In this document: positions 39,659 to 48,671 of the stretch, one piece after another | Layout: each line of letters begins with the position of its first letter | Position numbering within the stretch: position 1 is the first letter of the stretch | Virus record (IMG/VR): IMGVR_UViG_3300044641_003453 | Location: 1-56,587 of that record | DNA: 56,587 nt | Strand: one strand, 5' to 3' | Origin: a virus | Notes under the pieces: generated by a model | The model's database searches: none | The model's input: only the letters and a program-made list of their open reading frames with translations | Told to the model about the DNA's origin: nothing | Position numbers and translations under genes: made by a program

Positions 39659-41857
39659 ATGTCACTTAAAGCTCTTATGAATTATACGTTTGTGTCTAAG
39701 TACGCTAGATGGTGTCCAGAAAAAAAAAGAAGAGAAACTTGGAATGAGGCAGTAGACAGAGTAAAGCAAATGATGATTGACAAATATATTGATCAGTCTA
39801 ATCCGGCCCATAAAGAACTTCAGCAAGAAATTGAATGGGCTTATGAGATGATGAGGAAGAAGAGGGTGCTTGGTTCACAAAGAGCTTTACAATTTGGCGG
39901 AAGTCCTATCTTTAAACACAACGCTAGAATATATAATTGCATTGCCTCATACGTAGATCGCGTTAGATTCTTCCAAGAGTGCATGTATCTATTACTATGT
40001 GGATGTGGTACAGGATTCTCAGTACAAAAACACCATATTAATAAACTTCCTAATTTAGTAAAAACTAAATCTGGAAATAAAAAGTTTACTATATCTGATT
40101 CAATCGAAGGATGGTCTGATGCTATTGGAATATTAGTCTCTAGTTATTTTGAAGATACAGACTTATTTCCAGAATATAATGGTAAAAATATAACATTCGA
40201 TTTTTCTGAAATTAGACCGGCTGGAGCATTTTTACAATCTAGTGGTGGTAAGGCTCCGGGTCCAGAGCCATTACGCAAAGCCTTAAATAATATTAAAAAA
40301 CTATTAGATAAGAGTATGAAGTCTGGAATAGGAAAATTACTTCCAATAGAAGCATATGATATAGTTATGTATAGTGCTGACGCTGTAATTAGTGGTGGAG
40401 TCAGACGTAGTGCTACTATTTGTGTTTTTAGTCCAGACGATCAAGATATGGCAAAGGCCAAAACTGGTAATTGGTTTATTGAAAATCCACAACGCGGTAG
40501 ATCAAATAACTCAGCATTATTATTGAGAAAAGAAACTACTAAAGAACAATTTAATGAGTTAATGCAATCTGTCAAAGATTTTGGAGAGCCGGGATTTGTA
40601 TGGTCAGATTCAACTGAGTTAATTGTTAATCCTTGTGTTGAAATTGGTATGTGGCCCGTAGATATAGAAACTGGACAAACTGGCTGGCAGGCATGTAACC
40701 TAAGTACAATCAATTGTGCCAAAGTAAAAACAGAAAATGATTTTTATGATGCATGTAGGGCCGCATCTATAATTGGAACACTACAAGCAGGATTTAATAA
40801 ATTTGATTATTTGGGTTCTGTGTCAGAAAGAATTATCTCAAGAGAAGCACTACTTGGTGTTTCTATGACCGGAATCATGGAACAATATGATATATGTCTT
40901 AATGATACCATACAAAGCGCTGGAGCAAATATTGTTAGAGATACCAACGCTAAAATAGCTAATATGATAGCAATTAATCAAGCCGCAAGAACTACATGTG
41001 TTAAACCAGAAGGTACATCAAGTTGCATTTTAGGCACATCCAGCGGTATACATCCTCATCATGCTAAAAGATATATTCGTAAGGTCCAAGCAAATAAAAT
41101 GGAACCAATATATCAATACTTCAAATCAGTTAATCCAAGGGCATGTGAAGATAGTGTATGGTCAAATAATGATAGTGATGATGTCATTTCATTTTGCGTA
41201 GAAGTTCCAGATGGGTCTAAAATAAAAAATCAAATTGACGCCATACAATTATTAGAGCATGTAAAAAATACCCAAAAAAACTGGGTATTAAATGGTACAA
41301 ACAAGCATTTATGTACACAACCTTGGCTGGTACATAACGTATCAAATACGATAAATATTAAGCCAGAAGAGTGGTCTATTGTTACTGACTACATATATAA
41401 TAATAGAGAATACTTTTGTGGGATATCATTATTGCCAATTACTGGAGATAAAGATTATCCACAGGCACCATTTACAACAGTTTATACTCCACACGAACAA
41501 GTAAAACATTATGGAGATGCTTCATTGTTTGTGAGCGGCTTAATAGAAGTGGCATTAGAACTATGGGAAGATAATTTATGGGCCGCTTGTGATTCCTTGC
41601 TTGGAATAGGACAAAAAATCAAGGGATCAGAAAAGAAAGAATTTGCAAATAGATGTAAAAAGTTTGCAGGTAAATATTTTGATGGGGATTTACGAAAATT
41701 AACATACTGTATGAAGGACGTATTTAACTGGAAAGAGTGGGTAGATCTAAATCGTGAATATCAAGATATAGATTTCACCAGCGTCATAGAAGAAACAAAC
41801 AATACAAAAGCAGAACAGGAATGGGCTTGTTCTGGCGGAACATGTGAACTAGTATAA
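39659..41857 (+). CDS. nrdJ: class II (B12-dependent) ribonucleoside-triphosphate reductase
   Basis: 732 aa. The features fit the monomeric adenosylcobalamin reductase: NCIASYVDR with the first redox Cys, CGCGTGFSVQKHH, the NPCVEIG motif (Asn, radical Cys and Glu), KPEGTSSC and SGIHPHH, and a C-terminal CSGGTC redox pair. It reduces ribonucleoside triphosphates to deoxy forms without oxygen or an iron subunit, so it works in aerobic or anoxic hosts but needs host B12. dUTPase follows after 15 nt. Confidence 0.88.
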   Translation: MSLKALMNYTFVSKYARWCPEKKRRETWNEAVDRVKQMMIDKYIDQSNPAHKELQQEIEWAYEMMRKKRVLGSQRALQFGGSPIFKHNARIYNCIASYVDRVRFFQECMYLLLCGCGTGFSVQKHHINKLPNLVKTKSGNKKFTISDSIEGWSDAIGILVSSYFEDTDLFPEYNGKNITFDFSEIRPAGAFLQSSGGKAPGPEPLRKALNNIKKLLDKSMKSGIGKLLPIEAYDIVMYSADAVISGGVRRSATICVFSPDDQDMAKAKTGNWFIENPQRGRSNNSALLLRKETTKEQFNELMQSVKDFGEPGFVWSDSTELIVNPCVEIGMWPVDIETGQTGWQACNLSTINCAKVKTENDFYDACRAASIIGTLQAGFNKFDYLGSVSERIISREALLGVSMTGIMEQYDICLNDTIQSAGANIVRDTNAKIANMIAINQAARTTCVKPEGTSSCILGTSSGIHPHHAKRYIRKVQANKMEPIYQYFKSVNPRACEDSVWSNNDSDDVISFCVEVPDGSKIKNQIDAIQLLEHVKNTQKNWVLNGTNKHLCTQPWLVHNVSNTINIKPEEWSIVTDYIYNNREYFCGISLLPITGDKDYPQAPFTTVYTPHEQVKHYGDASLFVSGLIEVALELWEDNLWAACDSLLGIGQKIKGSEKKEFANRCKKFAGKYFDGDLRKLTYCMKDVFNWKEWVDLNREYQDIDFTSVIEETNNTKAEQEWACSGGTCELV

Positions 41858-41872
41858 CATTGGAGACATATT

Positions 41873-42361
41873 ATGTCAATTGATTTAACAACCTTGATAG
41901 ATTGTTCAGCTATAAATATATCAAATACTACCTATAATCATAGTATCCATTTTAAGAAGCTAGATAAAAATGCTATAGCTCCATCTAAGGCTAATCATAC
42001 AGATGCTGGCTATGATTTATATGCCCTAGAGGATTGCATAATACCATCACAGAATAGATTGATGATTAAAACTGGAATATCTATGGCAATTCCAGATGGC
42101 TATGTTGGTTTAATATGGCCTAGATCTGGATTGGCTGTTAAGCACGGGCTTGATACTATGGCTGGAGTGGTTGATAGTGGTTATCGTGGCGAAGTGTGTG
42201 TTGTGTTACAAAATCATGGATATGAACCATATAATGTTAAGGCTGGGGATAGAATAGCACAAATATTATTTCAATCTATTTTATCTGTACAAATGATAGA
42301 GACTGAGGAATTAAATAATTCTGACAGAGGACAGTCTGGTTTTGGCAGTAGCGGAAATTAA
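41873..42361 (+). CDS. dut: dUTPase
   Basis: 162 aa with all five trimeric dUTPase motifs: DAGYDLYA, PRSGLAVK, GVVDSGYRGE (with catalytic Asp), GDRIAQ and the P-loop-like RGQSGFGSSG at the C-terminus. It hydrolyses dUTP to dUMP, supplying ThyX and keeping uracil out of DNA. TTGGAGA precedes the ATG. An N-terminal extension of about 25 residues before the core is of unknown use. Confidence 0.93.
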   Translation: MSIDLTTLIDCSAINISNTTYNHSIHFKKLDKNAIAPSKANHTDAGYDLYALEDCIIPSQNRLMIKTGISMAIPDGYVGLIWPRSGLAVKHGLDTMAGVVDSGYRGEVCVVLQNHGYEPYNVKAGDRIAQILFQSILSVQMIETEELNNSDRGQSGFGSSGN

Positions 42362-42363
42362 AT

Positions 42364-43461
42364 ATGTCTCAAAATAGAGTTTTCTATGCCTGTCAGGCTG
42401 TACTGTATAGAAAACGAAATACTAAATCTGGTGGAACTTATGCATACTTAGATGGCGCTCAGTCAGTTGGCGTAAGTAGCACTAGCGAATCTTCATCTAT
42501 AGTAGACATTGGTAGATTTCAAAGAAGGTTTCGTTTTGAAAATAAGAACCGTACTCATGAAATTAATATTTCTAGAATAATACCAAGGGGTGGACAATTA
42601 TTCTACTATGATGAAAGTTCTAGTACTAATTATAATCAGTGTCATCTACTATCTAATACAAATCTAGGATGTCAAGGATCAGACACATATACTAATAGTA
42701 GTGGATTAAAAAATTATGATATTATAATAGTATATGGAGAAGATGATGTATCTTTAATACAAGATAGTGCAACACTGACAAAAGTGTCATATAAAAATTG
42801 CCTACTAACAAATATATCATATGATATTGGTGTTGATCAAATCACAGAAACAATTACACTTATTAGTAATATTGTAAAATATGATGATGGCGATATTGAT
42901 GCTTTACCCGATTCAGCTCAAGATGGAGATATTCTAAAAAGACAGCATATTAAAATGTCTTCTACTATCTTGCCAGAAGAAGCCAATCAAATTTTTAAAT
43001 TGAATAGTCCACTATCTATAGACAATAAAGATGTATTTGGTTTACAGTCAATACAAATTGAAGCTACAATAGATTATACAGAACTAAATGATATTGGTAT
43101 TTGGAGAGGGGCAAATGATGAAACAGATGTCAATCTCTGGAAGTTTGTGAACTTACCAATCAGTATAACCTGTTCATTGGTAGGTGTTATTAGAAGTATA
43201 TACCTATATCAAGATATATTGCGCTTAGATAAAACATTCGAAGAAAACAAACAAATAAAAATTGTAGCTGATGCTTTAGGCAGTCAATATTTTGTGTGGG
43301 ATTTAGGGACGAAAAACTACCTAGATAATATCTCTACTTCTGGTGGAGATACCGGTGGAGGTAATGTGGAACTAACACTGTCATATAAAAATGATTATAG
43401 TGATTTAGTACAATACAAAGGTGCTACTATTCGTTCAATCTCAAACACTGGGCCATATTAA
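42364..43461 (+). CDS. putative structural (tail-type) protein, 365 aa
   Basis: A beta-rich protein with regular strand patterns, e.g. RFQRRFRFENKNRTHEINISR, NCLLTNISYDIGVDQITETI and IQIEATIDYTEL, and no catalytic motif. The layout resembles phage tail tube or tail-associated proteins in which a core beta-barrel is followed by a Gly-rich linker (TSGGDTGGG) and a small C-terminal domain. It lies between dUTPase and PhoH with 2-nt and 1-nt gaps. Confidence 0.5.
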   Translation: MSQNRVFYACQAVLYRKRNTKSGGTYAYLDGAQSVGVSSTSESSSIVDIGRFQRRFRFENKNRTHEINISRIIPRGGQLFYYDESSSTNYNQCHLLSNTNLGCQGSDTYTNSSGLKNYDIIIVYGEDDVSLIQDSATLTKVSYKNCLLTNISYDIGVDQITETITLISNIVKYDDGDIDALPDSAQDGDILKRQHIKMSSTILPEEANQIFKLNSPLSIDNKDVFGLQSIQIEATIDYTELNDIGIWRGANDETDVNLWKFVNLPISITCSLVGVIRSIYLYQDILRLDKTFEENKQIKIVADALGSQYFVWDLGTKNYLDNISTSGGDTGGGNVELTLSYKNDYSDLVQYKGATIRSISNTGPY

Positions 43462-43462
43462 A

Positions 43463-44134
43463 ATGAGAAAAAAAAGAACAACAGATTCTAATAAAGAAAA
43501 AAAGCCACCATTAAGAAAAGTATTCAAACCTAAAACACAAAATCAAGTAGACTATATTAGAACAATGTCTGAATGCGATATAACTTTTTGCGTAGGACCA
43601 GCTGGTAGTGGTAAAACAGCTGTGGCCGTTGGATTGGCATGTGAATATTTACTAACTAATAGAATTGAGAAAATTATTATTACTAGACCTGTTGTAGAAT
43701 CTGGTCGTGGTTTAGGATATTTGCCGGGAACATTAACAGAAAAGGTATTACCATACTTAATACCCACGTTGGAAGAAATGAAACTATATTTAAGTACTGA
43801 CACATTTAATAATTACAAGAATACCAATGCCATAGAATTATGTCCACTAGAATATATGAGAGGAAGAAATTTTCATAATTCATTTATGATATTAGATGAA
43901 GCACAAAATGCTACATATGAACAGATAAAAATGTTCTTAACAAGAATTGGAACACAATCTAAAGCGGTAATTAATGGCGATATCACACAAACGGATTTGA
44001 ACGAACAGTCTGACGGCGGTTTAGATGACTGCATAGAAAGACTTAGGGGCGTTGAAGGTGTTGGGATATGTAAACTATCATCAGAGGATATTGTAAGAAA
44101 TAAAATTATTGCTAGAATTATTGCCAGACTTTAG
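43463..44134 (+). CDS. phoH: PhoH-like ATPase
   Basis: 223 aa. Walker A is GPAGSGKTA (about residues 45-53), followed by ITRPVVESGRGLGYLPG and Walker B MILDEAQN. These are the hallmarks of the PhoH/RhaB-type P-loop family, which is common in marine and freshwater phages. Its role (RNA helicase/NTPase or phosphate-related) is unresolved. The ATG at 43463 lies 1 nt after the preceding stop. Confidence 0.9.
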   Translation: MRKKRTTDSNKEKKPPLRKVFKPKTQNQVDYIRTMSECDITFCVGPAGSGKTAVAVGLACEYLLTNRIEKIIITRPVVESGRGLGYLPGTLTEKVLPYLIPTLEEMKLYLSTDTFNNYKNTNAIELCPLEYMRGRNFHNSFMILDEAQNATYEQIKMFLTRIGTQSKAVINGDITQTDLNEQSDGGLDDCIERLRGVEGVGICKLSSEDIVRNKIIARIIARL

Positions 44135-44201
44135 TATGTTGTGTGTTTTTTGATTATGATCTATCTATAATGAAGGACAAAGGAAGGTTACGGAGAGCTA
44201 T

Positions 44202-44543
44202 ATGCCAACATACGATTTTGAGTGTGAGCCATGTGCGTTTTATATAGAAATTAAACAGGGATTTAATGATCCCTCTACTCATACTTGCCCAATCTGTGGA
44301 AAAGAAACATTAGTTAAAGTTTTTATTAATCCACCAGCAATCATGATAAGGGGAGAACCTGTAACAATTGCACAACTAGCAGATAGAAATACCCAAAAAA
44401 TGGGAAAATATGAGTTACAAGATAAGAATGCTAAAAATAATATTCATCAAGCATCAGAAATCACAGAACAACGTAAACTTAATAGAAGAATTAATAAAAT
44501 GACCCAACAAGAAAAAGTACGTTGGATTAAAGATGGTGACTGA
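44202..44543 (+). CDS. FmdB-like zinc-ribbon protein, 113 aa
   Basis: MPTYDFECEPC then THTCPICGK gives the CxxC/CxxC zinc ribbon and start sequence of the FmdB putative regulatory family. The C-terminal 70 residues are helical and charged. CGGAG precedes the ATG. A TATAAT (44166-44171) lies upstream, but no good -35 was found. Confidence 0.75.
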   Translation: MPTYDFECEPCAFYIEIKQGFNDPSTHTCPICGKETLVKVFINPPAIMIRGEPVTIAQLADRNTQKMGKYELQDKNAKNNIHQASEITEQRKLNRRINKMTQQEKVRWIKDGD

Positions 44544-44773
44544 TGAATCATAATTTGAGTAATAGAAAAGAACACCCACATCATGTCACTATTACAATGA
44601 AAATTGATATTAGAAAGATATTACCAGATGGAACGCTTGATCAACAAGTATTAGGAAATAAACTTCTATCTGATTATGGTATATCAAATAAAGCACAATT
44701 TTATTTTTCTGCCGTGTCAGAGGCAGAAGCAATTAAATATCTTAAACAAAAATTGGAGAGATTAAATGGCTAG
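44543..44773 (+). CDS. small hypothetical protein, 76 aa
   Basis: A basic N-terminus is followed by one beta strand (HVTITMKIDIRKIL) and an amphipathic helix (SEAEAIKYLKQKLERL), like a small dsRBD- or ferredoxin-type fold. Overlaps its neighbours by 1 and 8 nt. Not recognised. Confidence 0.55.
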   Translation: MNHNLSNRKEHPHHVTITMKIDIRKILPDGTLDQQVLGNKLLSDYGISNKAQFYFSAVSEAEAIKYLKQKLERLNG

Positions 44774-45107
44774 GTGGGAAAATGAAGATGTAAGTGATCT
44801 AAATTTACCAGATCCAGTACATCTTGTCAGGACTTTCTTTGACAAAAACGCCAAAGAGACTAATAATGAAGAAGTAGCATTCGCCAAAAAAACAATTAAT
44901 GACGATAAAGAATTATATTATATTAAATATGCGCGTGGAGAGATTATAGATCCACATCATATAGATAGTAGCATACGCAATACTACATATCCAAAAATAT
45001 TCAAAAAGGTTAATAAACAGGCATTCGATTCATATATAAAATTTCTTCAAACAAAAAATCGTTTATACTTTACAATGGCAAGAAGAATAGTAATGGAGCA
45101 AATATAA
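44766..45107 (+). CDS. conserved phage protein, 113 aa
   Basis: A basic, helical protein with few hydrophobic stretches and aromatic residues in the C-terminal half (FDSYIKFLQTKNRLYFT). A GGAGAG site lies 8-13 nt before the ATG. No membrane segment or catalytic motif is visible. Overlaps the next gene by 1 nt. Confidence 0.55.
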   Translation: MARWENEDVSDLNLPDPVHLVRTFFDKNAKETNNEEVAFAKKTINDDKELYYIKYARGEIIDPHHIDSSIRNTTYPKIFKKVNKQAFDSYIKFLQTKNRLYFTMARRIVMEQI

Positions 45108-45421
45108 TGAGAAAAGGACCACTATCTAAAGCAGATAAAGAATTTATTGACGCTAATAGATCTAATATGACACTAGTTGAACTAGCCTCTAAATTACAAA
45201 GATCAGATAAGGTTGTTGAGACATATTTGAAAACACTTACTCCTACAACTGATACCAATAATGGTGGTTCAGATATAAATCTATACGCAAGAAACAAAGA
45301 GCGTGGTGTAGTTGTTATGACAGAATCTGCTTCAATGTCAGCGGATGAAAAAAAGACTAAATTAGATGTATACTCATCTAGAAAATATAGAGATGTAATT
45401 CATAAAATTCGGGAGGATTGA
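45107..45421 (+). CDS. HTH-containing phage protein, 104 aa
   Basis: The N-terminal half reads KGPLSKADKEFIDANRS then MTLVELASKLQRSDKVVETYL, a helix-turn-helix of the kind that starts many sigma-like or transcription-linked phage proteins. It is followed by a linker and a VVVMTESAS segment. Close relatives occur in large T4-like phages. A regulatory role is possible but unproven. Confidence 0.6.
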   Translation: MRKGPLSKADKEFIDANRSNMTLVELASKLQRSDKVVETYLKTLTPTTDTNNGGSDINLYARNKERGVVVMTESASMSADEKKTKLDVYSSRKYRDVIHKIRED

Positions 45422-45422
45422 T

Positions 45423-45929
45423 ATGATTTGCAAAAGTATAGATGGATACATGGAAAAATTATGCTATCATGATCTTATGATCAGTTGGCAAATTACTCTT
45501 AATGATGGCACAAAAGCTTATGGAGATTATGACAGAGAAGGATTTGATAATCCTTGGATTAGACTTAAAAGATATTGTGCAGAGAATGATGTATATCCAG
45601 TAAAGGTGGAATTACATATGTTTGGTGCGCCTCATGAGATTTTCTTTGAAGATGAAGAAGGTCTAGATGGCGTGTTTGTTATGCGTGGCATGGCTAAAGA
45701 TCAAGCAATGGATGGAAGTCATTCACAGTCTTTTCAAACAATAACAGTTGGACTTTTAAGAGATGACTGTTCTTGTATAGATGTTGCAAAATATACTTGG
45801 CCTATTAGTCAGTTTGAAAAAAGACATAGTACTAGAGTATTGACAGAAGAAAATGTTGCAAGCATGTTATTTAAAAATGGATCAAAAAAACGAGAACATC
45901 CAGAAATACAAAAGTTGCTCAACGGGTGA
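45423..45929 (+). CDS. hypothetical protein, 168 aa
   Basis: GGGAGG lies 5 nt before the ATG. The N-terminal domain has ISWQITLNDGTKAYGDYDREG, and the middle has a beta-rich segment (VYPVKVELHMFG). The C-terminus ends in a helix with MLFKNGSKKR. It fits a conserved phage protein without known function; its last 53 nt overlap the next gene. Confidence 0.55.
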   Translation: MICKSIDGYMEKLCYHDLMISWQITLNDGTKAYGDYDREGFDNPWIRLKRYCAENDVYPVKVELHMFGAPHEIFFEDEEGLDGVFVMRGMAKDQAMDGSHSQSFQTITVGLLRDDCSCIDVAKYTWPISQFEKRHSTRVLTEENVASMLFKNGSKKREHPEIQKLLNG

Positions 45930-46356
45930 ACCCTGTACCGCAGCACAATATATAGCTGAATTGGTGTGTATTAGGAAAAGAGAAAAAGATAATACTGGTA
46001 ATCTAGAATATAAATTTTGGAATAAATCGCAAAAGGACGAGTATCAGATACAAATCCGAGTTGCCAATAAATTAATAAATAAATATTCAATAGAAGCAGT
46101 ATTACATTATTTAAATACGGCACACGGTAAAAAAACATACTCGTTAGGTTTTTTACATTCATCTAAAAAATTTGTATTGATTTCTAAATATGTTGAAGAT
46201 TATATTAAAATCAGTTTTGAAATAACAGAAGCTGAAAAACAAAAACCAAAAAAGACTCTTGACACAGCAAACATTGACAAATTAGAATATACAACCAGAC
46301 CAAAAAATTTAAAAACTACACTCTTGAATAAGATTAGGAAAGCACAAAATGGCTAA
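45877..46356 (+). CDS. conserved phage protein with KSCSTGEPCTAAQY motif, 159 aa
   Basis: Start at the ATG 45877 (MDQKNEN). The KSCSTGEPCTAAQYIAELVC block followed by YKFWN and an EYQIQIRVANKLI helix recurs in proteins adjacent to recA/uvsX-type genes in large phages. It overlaps the uvsX gene by 8 nt. It contains a possible promoter for uvsX. Function unknown. Confidence 0.62.
   Translation: MDQKNENIQKYKSCSTGEPCTAAQYIAELVCIRKREKDNTGNLEYKFWNKSQKDEYQIQIRVANKLINKYSIEAVLHYLNTAHGKKTYSLGFLHSSKKFVLISKYVEDYIKISFEITEAEKQKPKKTLDTANIDKLEYTTRPKNLKTTLLNKIRKAQNG
46259..46288 (+). promoter_or_regulatory. possible promoter ahead of uvsX
   Basis: TTGACA (46259-46264), an 18-nt spacer and TAGAAT (46283-46288) lie 61 nt before the recombinase ATG and within the preceding gene. 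Spacing is one nt longer than ideal. Confidence 0.4.
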
Positions 46357-47428
46357 AGAAAAAGATCCAGAATATCTTACAAAGATTCTAAAACAGTATG
46401 GTAATATTATATCTAATGGTCAGCAGATCCTAGAGGAAAAACGTAACTACAAAGTTATATCTGTGAGTCCAGCCATAGATATTGCTTTAGGTGGAGGTAT
46501 TCGTGAAGGAACTTGGCTCACACTTACTGGAGATCCAAAAAGCGGTAAGACAACAACTGCAATGCAAATAGCATCTAATTGCCAAAAGGAGGGAAGACCG
46601 GTTATATATTTAGATGTTGAGGGCAGATTGAAAGATATGAACTTTGAAGTAAGAGATTTAGATGCCTCAAAAATGAAAATTATACATCCAGAAGATAAAC
46701 CACTACCAGCAGAGGATTTTTTAGATGTGGCACATAAGTTAATGAGTCATCCAGATTATCATGGTGCGGTACTTATTATAGATTCTATATCCTCATTAAT
46801 GCCAGCAAAAGAATTAGATGGAGATATGACCCCCGGTAGGGCTGGATTACCAAAGATTCTATCTATCTTTACTAAAAAGATGGGTCAGCTCTTACCAAGA
46901 CAACGTGGCTTAATAATAGCAATTACACACTTCATAGCAAACACAGCTGGATTTGGTGCCACTAAAATGGCTGATGGTGGTACAAAAATTCAATATCAAG
47001 CAGATACAAGAATGGAAATCAAGAGTGGTGGAGAAAAGCTATCCGCTGTAACTCCTTGGACTAATAATAATCAAGAAAGAATTGGTCAGGTTGTGAACTG
47101 GAAAATTTTATGTTCATCGATGGGGCCACCCGGTGGACAAGTACAAAGTTGGATTAGATATGGTCATGGAATTGATAAAGTGCAAGAGGTATTGATTCTT
47201 GCTCTGGATCTTGGTATGATAGATAAGGCCGGTGCATGGATGACATGTTCCTTTATGGGGCAGCATAAAGACTTAATTAAGAAGATAAAACCAGATTTGG
47301 ATATCGAAGATAGCGAAGCGATAGAAAAGGCTTTTAAGTTTCAAGGACAAGATAACCTATATCAATTTTTAGTATCTAATCCAGAAGTAGTGTCAATATT
47401 GGAAAATAATATTAAGTGTGTGATATGA
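46349..47428 (+). CDS. uvsX: UvsX/RecA-type recombinase
   Basis: 359 aa. Walker A GDPKSGKTT (about residues 60-68), Walker B GAVLIIDSISSL and a following IAITHF strand form the RecA ATPase core. The overall length and the order of motifs fit the UvsX/RecA group. It drives strand exchange during recombination-dependent replication. It overlaps its neighbours by 8 and 4 nt and opens the recombination/replication block. Confidence 0.88.
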   Translation: MAKEKDPEYLTKILKQYGNIISNGQQILEEKRNYKVISVSPAIDIALGGGIREGTWLTLTGDPKSGKTTTAMQIASNCQKEGRPVIYLDVEGRLKDMNFEVRDLDASKMKIIHPEDKPLPAEDFLDVAHKLMSHPDYHGAVLIIDSISSLMPAKELDGDMTPGRAGLPKILSIFTKKMGQLLPRQRGLIIAITHFIANTAGFGATKMADGGTKIQYQADTRMEIKSGGEKLSAVTPWTNNNQERIGQVVNWKILCSSMGPPGGQVQSWIRYGHGIDKVQEVLILALDLGMIDKAGAWMTCSFMGQHKDLIKKIKPDLDIEDSEAIEKAFKFQGQDNLYQFLVSNPEVVSILENNIKCVI

Positions 47429-47829
47429 ACATATTAGGACTAGATGGTAAAAACTATAGTTGGAACCCGTCTGCAAATCAAGCAGACACAGAAAATAGAT
47501 CATCATTACATATGATGGCAAAAGACTTATTGAATGAACTATTTCCACATGATAGAGTTTTAGAAGAGGTATCTTTACCCGGAAGTAAGACAAAGTACAG
47601 AAACACTGTATTGAGAGCCGATTTTTTCATACCAAATAGAAATTTGATCATAGAAGTTCATGGAGAGCAGCATTACAAATTCAATAAATTCTTCTTCAAA
47701 AACAAGTTACATTTTTATCGTGCAAAAGCCAGAGATAATGATAAAAGAGAGTGGTGTGATATTAATTCCATCAAGTTAGTTGAACTAAATTATAATGAGG
47801 ATATAAATGAATGGAGAAGAAAGATTTGA
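47425..47829 (+). CDS. PD-(D/E)xK-type nuclease (DUF559/Vsr-like)
   Basis: 134 aa. The catalytic core reads LRADFFIPNRNLIIEVHGEQHYKF: Asp in the ADFFI strand, then E-x-HG-x-QH, the layout of Vsr and DUF559-type nucleases. A KARDNDKREWC helix follows and VELNY closes the sheet. It probably nicks mismatched or branched DNA. Starts by an ATGA overlap with uvsX. Confidence 0.78.
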   Translation: MNILGLDGKNYSWNPSANQADTENRSSLHMMAKDLLNELFPHDRVLEEVSLPGSKTKYRNTVLRADFFIPNRNLIIEVHGEQHYKFNKFFFKNKLHFYRAKARDNDKREWCDINSIKLVELNYNEDINEWRRKI

Positions 47830-48277
47830 AGTATTCAAATCTTCTATTGAAGATTGGATTAATTTGCATGGCATTCAAGCTGTCAAACCTAATCCCGCGA
47901 TAGATGAAATATTGAATATTGGTAGGGATCAACTCAGAAAATTAACTCATAATCAATGCCTAGAGTATGCATATGAATTATATGCATATAGTGAATATTT
48001 AGATAGTTTATTGTGCAAAGAGCAAATTGCCTTCGATTGGGCTGATGATAGCATATGGTATGTGATTGCAGACAAGATAGATCAGTACGGAGATAAATAT
48101 ACAAAATGGCAAGAGAAGTACTTTAAAGCAGTTAAGGAAAATCCATTAGCAACACAAATTGTTAAAGTAAAAACTTATTCTAGTGCTAGAATCAAGGTAT
48201 TACAAAATAAAATCAGCACTATCAAAAAGATGTCAGAAATATTATCTAGTTTAGCTAAGAGGAAATATAATGAATAA
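47807..48277 (+). CDS. helical protein between recombinase and helicase (UvsY-like?), 156 aa
   Basis: All-helical; the C-terminal helix (SSARIKVLQNKISTIKKMSEIL) ends the protein as a probable coiled coil. Size, charge and location between uvsX and the helicase recall recombination mediators such as T4 UvsY, but no sequence motif proves it. Function left open. Confidence 0.55.
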   Translation: MNGEERFEVFKSSIEDWINLHGIQAVKPNPAIDEILNIGRDQLRKLTHNQCLEYAYELYAYSEYLDSLLCKEQIAFDWADDSIWYVIADKIDQYGDKYTKWQEKYFKAVKENPLATQIVKVKTYSSARIKVLQNKISTIKKMSEILSSLAKRKYNE

Positions 48278-48671
48278 AACAGAACACATAAAGAACCTAT
48301 TAAAAAAAGCAATAGAAACAAATGACGAAGAACTAATTGCACTAGCAAGTTCTTTAATGTCTGAACAAGACATAGCAGCACCAATAGAGAAAAAAGACGA
48401 CAATAATGAATTCATCTTCACTATGCCAAAATCACAGAATGACAACAAAAGAGGGGTGCCTGTAAATGCCATCAAGAAACGTGTAAATACGTTTCAAGAT
48501 GATGGAATAGAAGCCAAAGATATTACTACACCAGATATAAAGCCAACAGAAAGAAAGCGACCAAGGTTTCAACCAATATATCAAACTTGTCAAAAGTGCA
48601 ATAAATCAATTCAGACTCATCCAACACATAAAAGAGATTTCTTTATCTGCGATAGATGTATAGGTAAATAA
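48270..48671 (+). CDS. zinc-ribbon-like conserved protein, 133 aa
   Basis: The N-terminal helix (HIKNLLKKAIETNDEELIALA) is followed by a long disordered linker, and the C-terminus has CQKCNKSI then CDRCIGK, a four-Cys zinc site. It overlaps its neighbours by 8 and 1 nt. Conserved in phage replication clusters as a helper of unknown role; possibly loader-like. Confidence 0.58.
   Translation: MNKTEHIKNLLKKAIETNDEELIALASSLMSEQDIAAPIEKKDDNNEFIFTMPKSQNDNKRGVPVNAIKKRVNTFQDDGIEAKDITTPDIKPTERKRPRFQPIYQTCQKCNKSIQTHPTHKRDFFICDRCIGK

Noticed and set aside
44139-44171. Promoter before the FmdB-like gene
   Set aside because: TATAAT is present at 44166, but no -35 at 15-19 nt spacing could be found.
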